A stretch of 8,579 nucleotides of DNA from an uncultured Bacteroidaceae bacterium (GTDB taxonomy: Bacteria; Bacteroidota; Bacteroidia; Bacteroidales; Bacteroidaceae). The DNA lies in NCBI GenBank assembly GCA_934364765.1, contig CAKRMO010000035.1, forward strand, positions 1 through 8,579. The letters run 5' to 3'. Every line of letters begins with the position of its first letter. The stretch's first letter is position 1. The notes beneath the pieces are model-generated. The model saw only the letters and a list, made by a program, of their open reading frames with translations, did no database searches and was not told where the DNA came from. Of this stretch, positions 1 to 6,050 are shown piece after piece. A program made the position numbers and the translations under genes.

Positions 1-269
1 GTCTTGAACAGTTCGGAGAGAATACGCAGGGCGTCCTGCTCGTAACGCGCCGCGCTGTAGTAGTCCCTCACCGACAGGCTGCCGGTGAAATAAAACTCCG
101 CCTTGGAAAGTTCCTCCTCACCGGGGCGCGCCGTGCCTATTCTCATTTCGCGGTATATCTGCCTGGAGTCGGCGTTGACTATTGGCGCACCAAACAATTG
201 GGCAAGGCGGATGCACAAATCCGTCTTGCCCACTGCTGTCGGTCCTGTTATGACAATAAGTTTCCCCAA
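1..269 (-). CDS. miaA: tRNA dimethylallyltransferase MiaA, N-terminal part (3' end beyond window)
   Basis: MiaA transfers a dimethylallyl group to N6 of adenosine 37 in tRNAs that read codons starting with U; it acts in the cytoplasm. About 89 residues are visible and the rest lies left of position 1. Near the N-terminus is a P-loop, GPTAVGKT (residues 9-16), followed by NADSRQIYREM (32-42) and IGTARP (44-49), which match the family's DS-Q-YR and IGTAKP signatures. No ATG is available: an in-frame stop lies just upstream of position 308, and the only likely starts are TTG at 269 or TTG at 308. I chose 269 because it gives MGKLIVITGPTAVGKT, the usual family beginning, and places the gene 10 bases after the upstream stop. 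It is probably the last visible member of the lpx operon. Identity is sure from the motifs; the exact start is not. Confidence 0.93.
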   Translation of the reverse strand, partial: MGKLIVITGPTAVGKTDLCIRLAQLFGAPIVNADSRQIYREMRIGTARPGEEELSKAEFYFTGSLSVRDYYSAARYEQDALRILSELFK

Positions 270-279
270 TGCCGAGAAA

Positions 280-855
280 TCAAATGCGGCTGCCGTCTTC
301 CGAATCAATGGGAGCGTCGCTTATGTCAAGCCCCTCGTTGTTTATGTCGTCATCGTTGAAGCCTTCGGAGCCGTAGAAATTTTCGTCCGTGAAGCTTTCG
401 TCGGCCTGTTGCGCCTTGCCGCCCTTTTTCGCCGGCTTCTCCTCAACCAAAATCTGTTCGGGGGCGTCGCCTATCGAGCGCGAAATCTGCGCCTTCTTCA
501 GGTTCATGCCCGGAACCATTTCCTTCAGCTCTATATAGAACGCGCGGTTGTTGAACGTGTCGAAAATGAATTTCAGGCGCATGGGCACATCGTCAAGAAG
601 GCTGCGCAAGGATGTCTGGTCCATTGTGTAAACATCTTCGTCGTATGGCGAAAAGCCCATGTCCTCGCGCGTTATCTCGCACTGCTTTTCCCAGTCTTCG
701 TTGGTTATGTAGAAACTCGTTACCTGATTGTCGGAATAGTTGCACGAGGCGAGTATGGCCTCGCAGAAATCAAGGAATGTCGCGTCTGCGTCAATCCTAA
801 TCTCGCGCAGGAAGTCGTCAACCTCGTCGCTTATTATTGTAAAACGGAATATCAT
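280..855 (-). CDS. Conserved acidic protein of unknown function (pRiA4b ORF-3 / 'TnpR passenger'-like)
   Basis: A 191-residue soluble protein with no signal peptide or membrane segment. The first 135 residues look like a compact alpha/beta domain starting MIFRFTIISDEVDDFLREI, with features resembling the plasmid pRiA4b ORF-3 family: an N-terminal strand, an F-DF-EAI-ASC helix (27-38), a strand followed by a tryptophan (SFYITNEDWEK, 47-57) and a FIFDTFNNRAFYIEL stretch (96-110). A basic linker, KPAKKGGKAQQ (140-150), leads into a tail (151-188) rich in Asp, Glu, Asn and Gly that is probably disordered. It lies 30 bases after lpxA and about 10 before miaA, so it is probably cotranscribed with both. 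Databases often label such proteins as IS1096 passenger or TnpR-like, but no transposon features are seen here and that name should not be read as function. The family assignment is from memory of motif style; the molecular role is unknown. Confidence 0.85.
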   Translation of the reverse strand: MIFRFTIISDEVDDFLREIRIDADATFLDFCEAILASCNYSDNQVTSFYITNEDWEKQCEITREDMGFSPYDEDVYTMDQTSLRSLLDDVPMRLKFIFDTFNNRAFYIELKEMVPGMNLKKAQISRSIGDAPEQILVEEKPAKKGGKAQQADESFTDENFYGSEGFNDDDINNEGLDISDAPIDSEDGSRI

Positions 856-885
856 GACTGTAATCTTTCGCCCTCCCCGGCTGCC

Positions 886-1659
886 TTACTTTATAATGCC
901 GCGCTTTGCGGTCTCAACAAAGTTTATGATGTAAACAATCTCTTTCGACATGGGCAGGGTGCTCTTTATCTCTTCCAGGCTCTCGGAGCGCAGCTTCCCG
1001 CTCTGGTAAAGCATACGGTAGGCCTCGTGTATGTTCTCTATCGTCTCGTTTGAGAATCCGTGGCGGCGCAGGCCAACAACGTTAAGCCCTTGGTACGCCG
1101 CCGGCTCGCGTGCCACCATTACGTACGGGGGGACGTCCTGGCTGAAGCGCGTGCCTCCGCCAATCATCACATAGCCGCCAACGTGGCAGAACTGGTGAAT
1201 GAGCACCGCCGCGCTTATCACCGCATAATCGTCGATGATCACCTCGCCGGCTATCTTGGTGGAGTTGCCTATTATGCAGCCGCTGCCAAGAGTTACGTCG
1301 TGGGCCACGTGAACGCCCTCCATGAGCAGGTTGTCAGAGCCGACAATGGTCCTTCCCTTGGCGGCCGTGCCACGGTTTACGGTAACATTCTCGCGGATTC
1401 TGTTGTTGTCGCCTATGATTGCGGTAGTCTCCTCGCCACGGAACTTCAAATCCTGCGGAACGGCGCTTATCACCGCACCGGGGAAAATTGTGTTGCCGTT
1501 GCCTATGCGCGCCCCGTCAAGAACGGTTACGCTGTTCATCAGGACGTTGTCGTCGCCTATCTCCACATTTTTGTCGATGAAACAGAATGCGCCTATTTCG
1601 CAATTCTTTCCTATCTTCGCTTCGGGGTCGATAAACGCCAAAGGACTTATCTTGCTCAT
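886..1659 (-). CDS. lpxA: UDP-N-acetylglucosamine O-acyltransferase LpxA
   Basis: LpxA starts lipid A synthesis by moving a 3-hydroxyacyl chain from acyl carrier protein to the 3-OH of UDP-GlcNAc; it is a cytoplasmic homotrimer. At 257 residues it has the normal length (E. coli 262). Residues 1 to about 190 are left-handed beta-helix hexapeptide repeats (for example AKIGKNCEIG, VEIGDDNVL), and the rest is the helical C-terminal domain. The catalytic base is His120 in EGVHVAHD, matching E. coli His125. Gln69-Asp70 in VPQDLKF and the HQFC-GG block at 155-162 are kept, as is DVPPYV (175-180). Gly168 aligns with E. coli Gly173, the residue that limits acyl length. The ATG at 1659 is preceded by a weak AAGG. 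It follows lpxC-fabZ by 30 bases. Confidence 0.98.
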   Translation of the reverse strand: MSKISPLAFIDPEAKIGKNCEIGAFCFIDKNVEIGDDNVLMNSVTVLDGARIGNGNTIFPGAVISAVPQDLKFRGEETTAIIGDNNRIRENVTVNRGTAAKGRTIVGSDNLLMEGVHVAHDVTLGSGCIIGNSTKIAGEVIIDDYAVISAAVLIHQFCHVGGYVMIGGGTRFSQDVPPYVMVAREPAAYQGLNVVGLRRHGFSNETIENIHEAYRMLYQSGKLRSESLEEIKSTLPMSKEIVYIINFVETAKRGIIK

Positions 1660-1689
1660 TATGCCTTGAATTTGTATTGGTCTCTGTTT

Positions 1690-3075
1690 TTACTTGTTCT
1701 TCACTATCTGGGCGGTGAACGTTGCCTCGCAGGCTATCTGCTCGCCCACGAACACAAAGCCCTTCATGGAAGAAACCCCATGGCGCACCGGAGCAAGAAG
1801 ACGCACGTTGAAGATGAGCGTGTCGCCCGGCACAACCTTGCGGCGGAACTTCACATCGTCTATCTTCATGAAATACGTGCTCCAACGCTCCGGCTCGTCA
1901 ACGGTGCTAAGCACCAGCAAGCCGCCCGCCTGTGCCATGGCCTCCACCTGAAGCACGCCCGGCATCACAGGCTCTTGCGGGAAATGCCCTTGGAAGAACG
2001 GTTCGTTCGCCGTTACGTTCTTCACCGCCACAATCTGGTTCGACCCCATCGCTATAACCTTGTCAACAAGCTGCATGGGATAGCGGTGCGGAAGGAGCTG
2101 GCGTATGCGGTTCACATCCATTATCGGCTCCTCGTTGGGGTCGTAATGGGGCGCCTGTATTTCGTGGGCGCGTATTTCGCGGCGCAGCTCACGCGCAAAC
2201 TTGTTGTTTATGGTATGCCCCGGTCGGGTTGCGATTATCCTGCCCTTGATGGGACGGCCCACGAGAGCCATGTCGCCAACGATGTCGAGCAGCTTGTGGC
2301 GCGCCGGCTCGTTGGCCCATTTCAGGGGACGGTGGGAAATGAAGCCGAGCTTGGTGGCGTCGCGGTGGGGCACTTTCATTTCGTCTGCAATCTGGTCAAG
2401 GCGTTCCTGGCTTATCTCCTGCTCGTAAATGACTATGGCGTTGTCAAGGTCGCCTCCCTTTATAAGCCCCGCCTGAAGCAAAGGCTCAACCTCGCGCATG
2501 AAAACAAACGTGCGGGCCGAGGAAACCTCTTCCGTAAACTTGGAAAGGCTGTCGAGGGTTGCGAACTGGCTCGAAAACCACTTTGAGCCGTAGGAAATCA
2601 TCGCCGTTATGCTGAATTCCTCATCGGGAAGTATCATCACCGAAGAGCCAGTCTCCTCGTCGTGAACCTCTATCTTTTTCTTTATTATATAGTAGTCCTT
2701 GGGGGCGTTGAGTTCCTTTATGCCCACGCGCTGTATGTTCTCCACGAACGGCGCGGAAGAGCCGTCGAGAATGGGAAACTCAGGGCCGTTGACCTGCATC
2801 AGGCAGTTGTCTATGCCCAATGCGTAGAGCGCGGCCATGGCGTGTTCAATCGTGGAGCAGCGTGCGTCGCCTTTCGCCACCACAGTGCCGCGCGTGGTCT
2901 CCACCACGTTCTCGGCTATTGCGGGAATGACCGGCTCGCCCTCAAGATCGATACGCTGTATTTTGTAACCGGAGTTCTCGGGTGCGGGGTTGAAAGTTAC
3001 CGTAAGGTTCAATCCCGTATGCAGTCCTTTTCCATAAAGGGAGAAGCTGCCGTTAAGTGTTGTCTGTTTCAACAT
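1690..3075 (-). CDS. lpxC-fabZ: Bifunctional UDP-3-O-acyl-GlcNAc deacetylase / 3-hydroxyacyl-ACP dehydratase (LpxC-FabZ fusion)
   Basis: One 461-residue chain joins two enzymes. Residues 1 to about 305 are LpxC, the zinc hydrolase that removes the N-acetyl group and commits the cell to lipid A. The zinc ligands are His78 (TIEHAMAAL), His260 and Asp264 (HKLLDIVGD); Glu77 and His287 (RPGHTIN) fit the catalytic acid/base residues. Residues from about 316 are FabZ, which dehydrates 3-hydroxyacyl-ACP in fatty acid elongation. It shows LLPHRYPMQLVDKV (327-340), His364 in GHFP and Glu378 in LQVEAMAQAGG, the standard active-site pair 14 residues apart. The fusion is characteristic of Bacteroidota and related groups. 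Both enzymes sit where the 3-hydroxyacyl-ACP pool divides between lipid A and phospholipid. The start lies only 6 bases after the lpxD stop, with no clear Shine-Dalgarno sequence. Both active sites look intact. Confidence 0.98.
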   Translation of the reverse strand: MLKQTTLNGSFSLYGKGLHTGLNLTVTFNPAPENSGYKIQRIDLEGEPVIPAIAENVVETTRGTVVAKGDARCSTIEHAMAALYALGIDNCLMQVNGPEFPILDGSSAPFVENIQRVGIKELNAPKDYYIIKKKIEVHDEETGSSVMILPDEEFSITAMISYGSKWFSSQFATLDSLSKFTEEVSSARTFVFMREVEPLLQAGLIKGGDLDNAIVIYEQEISQERLDQIADEMKVPHRDATKLGFISHRPLKWANEPARHKLLDIVGDMALVGRPIKGRIIATRPGHTINNKFARELRREIRAHEIQAPHYDPNEEPIMDVNRIRQLLPHRYPMQLVDKVIAMGSNQIVAVKNVTANEPFFQGHFPQEPVMPGVLQVEAMAQAGGLLVLSTVDEPERWSTYFMKIDDVKFRRKVVPGDTLIFNVRLLAPVRHGVSSMKGFVFVGEQIACEATFTAQIVKNK

Positions 3076-3081
3076 GATATC

Positions 3082-4128
3082 TTATTTTTCTATGTTTTTT
3101 TCCTTTTGCCTGTCCAATTCCCTTTTCATTTCGTTAACCTGCCTGTACATTTCGGGAAGGTTGCGGAACACCGCCGCCGCCTTTGCAAAGCGCCGCGCGT
3201 CGATTGCCGGAGAGCCGAGCACGGTCTGCCCCTCCTTGAGTATGGGGCCGGCTATTCCCGCCTGCGCCCCGGAATGTGTGCGTGCGGCTATTTTCGCGTG
3301 CCCGGTAATTCCCACCTGACCGCCGAACATACACCACTCGCCTATCTTGGTCGAACCGGCAACGCCCACCTGCGCCGACATAACCGTGTTTGCGCCAATC
3401 ACATCGTTGTGGGCTATCTGCACAAGGTTGTCGAGCTTCACGCCGTCTCCCACCCTGGTCGTGCCCATCATGGAGCGGTCAACACAGGTGTTCGCGCCTA
3501 TCTCCACGTTGTCGCCTATCTCCACGTTGCCTATCTGCGGAATTTTCTCGTAGCCGTCGGGCGTGGGCGCGAAGCCGAACCCGTCAGCCCCTATCACGCA
3601 GCCCGAATGGAGTATCACGTTCGAGCCTATCTTGCAGTCGTGGTAAACAGACACGTTCGGGTATATAAGGCAGTTGTCCCCTATCACCGTGCGCTCCTCA
3701 ATGGTTGCGTTGGGATAGATGCGCGTGCCGTCGCCAACCACAACGCCGTCGCCCACATACGCCAGCGGACCCACGTAAACGTCCTTGCCCAACTTGGCGG
3801 TTTCGCTCACAAAGGCGCGTTCGCTTACGCCCTTGCGCCTGGGCTTGCTCTGCTCGTAGAGGTTCAGCAGCCTCGCCACGGCCTCGCGGGGGTCTTTAAC
3901 CTTCACCAAAGCCGCCTTAACTTTCTGCGCCGGCTTGAAATCCTCCGGCACAAGCACTATGCTGGCATCGGTCTTATAAACAAAATCCTCGTACTCCTTG
4001 GCGTAAAAAAAGGTGAGCGCGCCCTTTTTGGCTGAATCTATGTTGGAGAACGTGCTGACGCTCGCGTTCACGTCCCCCTCCACGCTCCCGCCAAGAAAAG
4101 CGGCTATCTGCTGGGCTGTAAATTCCAT
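3082..4128 (-). CDS. lpxD: UDP-3-O-acylglucosamine N-acyltransferase LpxD
   Basis: LpxD adds the second 3-hydroxyacyl chain, from acyl-ACP, to the glucosamine nitrogen exposed by LpxC. The 348-residue protein has the usual layout: an N-terminal uridine-binding domain (about 1-100), a left-handed beta-helix of hexapeptide repeats (about 105-310) and a charged helical tail (318-348, [18 protein letters not shown]). The catalytic histidine is His240 in QIAHND, matching E. coli His239, and the family block GADGFGFA is at 180-187. The reading frame stays open 28 codons upstream to 4212, but I chose the ATG at 4128. It gives [14 protein letters not shown], the normal family beginning, and the longer form would run through the promoter at 4190-4221. 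It is the first gene of the operon and is followed by lpxC-fabZ after 6 bases. Confidence 0.97.
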   Translation of the reverse strand: MEFTAQQIAAFLGGSVEGDVNASVSTFSNIDSAKKGALTFFYAKEYEDFVYKTDASIVLVPEDFKPAQKVKAALVKVKDPREAVARLLNLYEQSKPRRKGVSERAFVSETAKLGKDVYVGPLAYVGDGVVVGDGTRIYPNATIEERTVIGDNCLIYPNVSVYHDCKIGSNVILHSGCVIGADGFGFAPTPDGYEKIPQIGNVEIGDNVEIGANTCVDRSMMGTTRVGDGVKLDNLVQIAHNDVIGANTVMSAQVGVAGSTKIGEWCMFGGQVGITGHAKIAARTHSGAQAGIAGPILKEGQTVLGSPAIDARRFAKAAAVFRNLPEMYRQVNEMKRELDRQKEKNIEK

Positions 4129-4131
4129 ATC

Positions 4132-4172
4132 GGCATTATAGTTTGGTATGCCCGCACCCCGCGCCGGGATGC
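4132..4172 (-). promoter_or_regulatory. lpxD mRNA leader with two possible hairpins
   Basis: Between the predicted transcript start (about 4186) and the lpxD ATG (4128), the minus-strand RNA can form two adjacent hairpins. The first pairs GCATCCC with GGGGTGC (arms at 4166-4172 and 4154-4160, one G-T pair, loop of 5). The second pairs GGCAT with ATGCC (arms at 4148-4152 and 4132-4136, loop of 11) and ends 3 bases before the start codon. The second could limit ribosome access. The pairings are seen in the sequence; a regulatory role is inference. Confidence 0.35.
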
Positions 4173-4175
4173 AAG

Positions 4176-4241
4176 GCGCATTATTATTGCAAAAATACAA
4201 AGCAAAAACCACATGGACAAATTAGCGCATTATTTTAATGC
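4176..4241. repeat. Direct repeat and small dyad flanking the lpxD promoter
   Basis: The 10-mer GCGCATTATT occurs at 4176-4185 and again at 4225-4234, 49 bases apart, bracketing the lpxD promoter boxes. The first copy overlaps the predicted transcript start and the second lies just upstream of the -33 box. The second copy runs into a perfect inverted repeat, GCATTA-TTT-TAATGC (4227-4241). The arrangement would suit a protein bound on both sides of the promoter. The repeats are seen directly; an operator role is speculation. Confidence 0.4.
4190..4221 (-). promoter_or_regulatory. Bacteroidota-type promoter for the lpxD-lpxC/fabZ-lpxA operon
   Basis: Read on the minus strand, TTTG (4221 to 4218) and TATTTTTG (4197 to 4190) are separated by 20 bases. 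This matches the Bacteroides consensus of TTTG near -33 and TAnnTTTG near -7, with box centres exactly 26 bases apart. The predicted transcript start is near 4186, leaving a leader of about 58 bases before the lpxD ATG. Confidence 0.75.
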
Positions 4242-4300
4242 ACCGTCCCCGCAAACCGCAATTATAGCCCGCGCCGCACGCTCATTTAATTCATAATTCT

Positions 4301-4308
4301 TAATTTTG
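4301..4308 (+). promoter_or_regulatory. Possible -7 box of the purF-like gene promoter
   Basis: TAATTTTG fits TAnnTTTG and lies 36 bases before the ATG at 4345, which would place the transcript start near 4311. The expected -33 position (about 4277-4280) reads CACG instead of TTTG, so only half of the consensus is present. The surrounding bases (4285-4306) are AT-rich. No Shine-Dalgarno sequence precedes the ATG. Confidence 0.45.
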
Positions 4309-4344
4309 CGGAAGTTTACACCTTATACGTCATAACCAGAATTT

Positions 4345-5754
4345 ATGGGAGGATTTTTCGGAACAGTATCCATGTGCCCGTGCGTGAACGACTTGTTTTA
4401 CGGCACAGACTACCACACCCATCTCGGCACGCGCCGTGCCGGAATGGCAACATTCAGCAAAGAGGAAGGTTTCCAGCGAAGCATACACAATCTCGAGAAC
4501 GCCTATTTCCGCAGCAAGTTTGAGGACGAGCTCGACAAATTCCAAGGCAACGCCGGCATCGGGGTCATAAGCGACACCGACGCGCAACCTATTGTGATTA
4601 ACTCCCACCTCGGGAAATTCGCCATTGTTACCGTGGCGAAAATCACAAACATCAGCGAGATTGAAAGCGAGATGCTCGAAAACAGGCAGCACTTCGCCGA
4701 ACTTTCATCGGGCAAGACCAACCAGACGGAGCTTGTGGCACTGCTCATAGTGCAGGGCAGGACAATAGCCGAGGGCATAGAGAACGTGTACCGCAAGGTC
4801 AAAGGCTCGTGCTCCATGCTGCTGCTCACCGACGGGGGCAAGATAATCGCCGCGCGCGACAAGCTGGGACGCACGCCCATCGTCATAGGCAAAAAGGACG
4901 GCGCGTATGCCGTGGCAAGCGAGACAACGGCGTTCCCCAACCTGGGGTATTCCGAGGTGAGGAACATAGGCCCGGGGGAAATCGTGAGCATCGGCGCGGA
5001 AAGCGTGGAACAGCTGCGCAAGCCCAACGACAAGATGCAGATATGCTCGTTCCTGTGGGTTTACTACGGCTTCCCCACATCGTCATACGAGAACATCAAC
5101 GTGGAGAAAGTGCGCTTCACCTGCGGCGAGACAATGGGCAAGGAAGACGGCACCGACGTTGACTGCGTGTGCGGCATACCCGACTCGGGCGTGGGCATGG
5201 CCTACGGATACGCGGCGGGGATGAACAAGCCCTACAAGAGGGCCATTTCAAAATACACCCCCACATGGCCGCGAAGCTTCACGCCGAGCAACCAGGCGCG
5301 CCGCGAGTTTGTGGCGAAAATGAAGCTAATACCCAACGAGGCGATACTCAAAGGCAAAAGCATACTCTTCTGCGACGACTCGATTGTGCGCGGCACACAA
5401 CTGCGCGACAACGTGAAAATGCTCTACGACTGCGGAATACGCGAGGCGCACGTAAGGATTTCCTGCCCGCCGCTCGTTTACGGATGCAACTACATAGGCT
5501 TCACCTCCTCGCGCAACGACCTTGAGCTGATAACCCGCCGCATAATACAGGCCGAGGAGGGCGACATGAACAAGAACCTCGAAGCATACGCAACCACCAA
5601 CTCGCCGCAATACAGGCGGATGGTGGAAATAATCAGGAAAAACCTTGGACTCACATCCCTGCGCTTCAACACGGTGGAAAACCTCGTGAAAGCCATAGGG
5701 CTGCCCAAGTGCCGGATATGCACACACTGCTTCGACGGTTCGAGCCACTTCTGA
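4345..5754 (+). CDS. purF: PurF-type amidophosphoribosyltransferase paralog lacking the glutaminase nucleophile
   Basis: A 469-residue homolog of amidophosphoribosyltransferase, the first enzyme of de novo purine synthesis (PRPP to phosphoribosylamine). Residues 1 to about 230 align with the glutaminase (Ntn-hydrolase) domain and the rest with the phosphoribosyltransferase domain. The PRPP loop is complete (LFCDDSIVRGT, 341-351), and TWPRSFTPSNQ (307-317) fits the Bacillus-type RTFI-PSQ block. Cys234, Cys381, Cys459 and Cys462 align with the four [4Fe-4S] ligands of Bacillus PurF. The glutaminase site is not intact. The protein begins MGGFFG where active enzymes have a processed N-terminal Cys in CGVFG; the substrate-site Arg is Val74; the NGN loop reads VAK (97-99); and the conserved Asp becomes Gln127. 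It may use ammonia or have another role. The ATG at 4345 gives the family's usual beginning. It is divergent from lpxD and convergent with alaS. The family is sure; glutamine-dependent activity is doubtful. Confidence 0.85.
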   Translation: MGGFFGTVSMCPCVNDLFYGTDYHTHLGTRRAGMATFSKEEGFQRSIHNLENAYFRSKFEDELDKFQGNAGIGVISDTDAQPIVINSHLGKFAIVTVAKITNISEIESEMLENRQHFAELSSGKTNQTELVALLIVQGRTIAEGIENVYRKVKGSCSMLLLTDGGKIIAARDKLGRTPIVIGKKDGAYAVASETTAFPNLGYSEVRNIGPGEIVSIGAESVEQLRKPNDKMQICSFLWVYYGFPTSSYENINVEKVRFTCGETMGKEDGTDVDCVCGIPDSGVGMAYGYAAGMNKPYKRAISKYTPTWPRSFTPSNQARREFVAKMKLIPNEAILKGKSILFCDDSIVRGTQLRDNVKMLYDCGIREAHVRISCPPLVYGCNYIGFTSSRNDLELITRRIIQAEEGDMNKNLEAYATTNSPQYRRMVEIIRKNLGLTSLRFNTVENLVKAIGLPKCRICTHCFDGSSHF

Positions 5755-5787
5755 AGAAAGCCCCGGCAGCATAACCCGCAAAAACCG

Positions 5788-5817
5788 CATGGGACATAGA
5801 AAAAACTATGTCCCATG
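5788..5817. repeat. Perfect 12-bp inverted repeat with A6 loop
   Basis: CATGGGACATAG (5788-5799) is the exact reverse complement of CTATGTCCCATG (5806-5817), with AAAAAA between. It lies 34 bases after the purF-like stop codon. On the plus strand it is not followed by a T-run. On the minus strand it is followed, after a short gap, by TTTTT (5780-5784). It could act as an mRNA 3' stabiliser or as part of the terminator complex. Confidence 0.6.
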
Positions 5818-5860
5818 TAGAAAAAATTATGTCTGATGTAGTTTGAATTATATCAGACAT
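5798..5860. repeat. Three 21-bp tandem repeats, the last degenerate
   Basis: Units lie at 5798-5818, 5819-5839 and 5840-5860. Units 1 and 2 match at 18 of 21 positions, sharing AGAAAAAA, TATGTC and ATGT; unit 3 matches unit 2 at 13 of 21, keeping AG, AATTAT and TC. The copies are head to tail with no spacer, and the inverted repeats at 5788-5817 and 5822-5867 are built from them. Confidence 0.65.
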
Positions 5861-5867
5861 AATTTTT
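5822..5867 (+). terminator. Likely terminator of the purF-like gene (possibly bidirectional)
   Basis: A perfect 16-bp inverted repeat: the arm at 5822-5837 (AAAAATTATGTCTGAT) and its reverse complement at 5852-5867, with a 14-base loop. The plus-strand arm ends in TTTTT and the opposite arm begins with AAAAA, so a T-run leaves the stem in both directions. The stem is AT-rich, hence only moderate confidence in efficient termination. Confidence 0.5.
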
Positions 5868-5948
5868 GCCGTTGCAAACAATTGAAAGGCAGCATCTTAC
5901 AAAAGAACGGAAAATTCACACAAACTTTTGGCTTCCAGCAGGTTAATC

Positions 5949-5974
5949 CCGGCGGCATAAAAAACGCCGGTTTT
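5949..5974 (+). terminator. Weak terminator-like hairpin
   Basis: CCGGCG (5949-5954) pairs with CGCCGG (5965-5970) around a 10-base loop and is followed by TTTT. The stem is only 6 bp and the T-run is short. It could be a second stop for read-through transcripts from the purF-like gene, or chance. Confidence 0.3.
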
Positions 5975-6007
5975 CACATTCCGCCGCGCACGCGCCCCCT
6001 TGTGGGC

Positions 6008-6050
6008 AAAAAAAAAACAAACCCGCACCATTATGACGAAATGCGGGCTT
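6008..6050 (-). terminator. Intrinsic terminator of alaS
   Basis: Read on the minus strand, AAGCCCGCA (6050 to 6042) pairs with TGCGGGTTT (6027 to 6019), with one G-T pair and a 14-base loop. One further base is followed by a run of ten T (6017 to 6008). The stem begins 25 bases after the alaS stop codon. This is a textbook Rho-independent terminator. Confidence 0.9.

Noticed and set aside
103..1053. Plus-strand open frame antisense to miaA, the acidic protein gene and lpxA
   Set aside because: Antisense shadow crossing three gene boundaries, with no family resemblance.
1060..2586. Long plus-strand open frame (about 508 codons) antisense to lpxA and lpxC-fabZ
   Set aside because: It lies wholly opposite well-identified genes, spans their boundary, resembles no known protein and reads as histidine-, alanine- and valine-rich mirror sequence caused by codon bias on the true strand.
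2662..4035. Long plus-strand open frame (about 457 codons) antisense to lpxC and lpxD
   Set aside because: Same reasons: it mirrors the hexapeptide-repeat coding sequence of lpxD, has no recognisable domain and no promoter of its own.
4129..4212. 28-codon upstream extension of lpxD
   Set aside because: The extension overlaps the promoter at 4190-4221, is not typical of LpxD, and the ATG at 4128 gives the normal N-terminus.
4372..4383. Met10-Cys11 of the purF-like protein as an alternative start exposing an N-terminal cysteine
   Set aside because: Starting there would remove the GGFFGT strand that aligns with CGVFGI of active PurF, and the other glutamine-site residues are missing anyway.
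5666..5881. Minus-strand frame encoding a peptide with repeated SDII units
   Set aside because: The peptide repeat only reflects the 21-bp DNA tandem repeat, whose length is a multiple of three; it overlaps the end of the purF-like gene and terminator hairpins.
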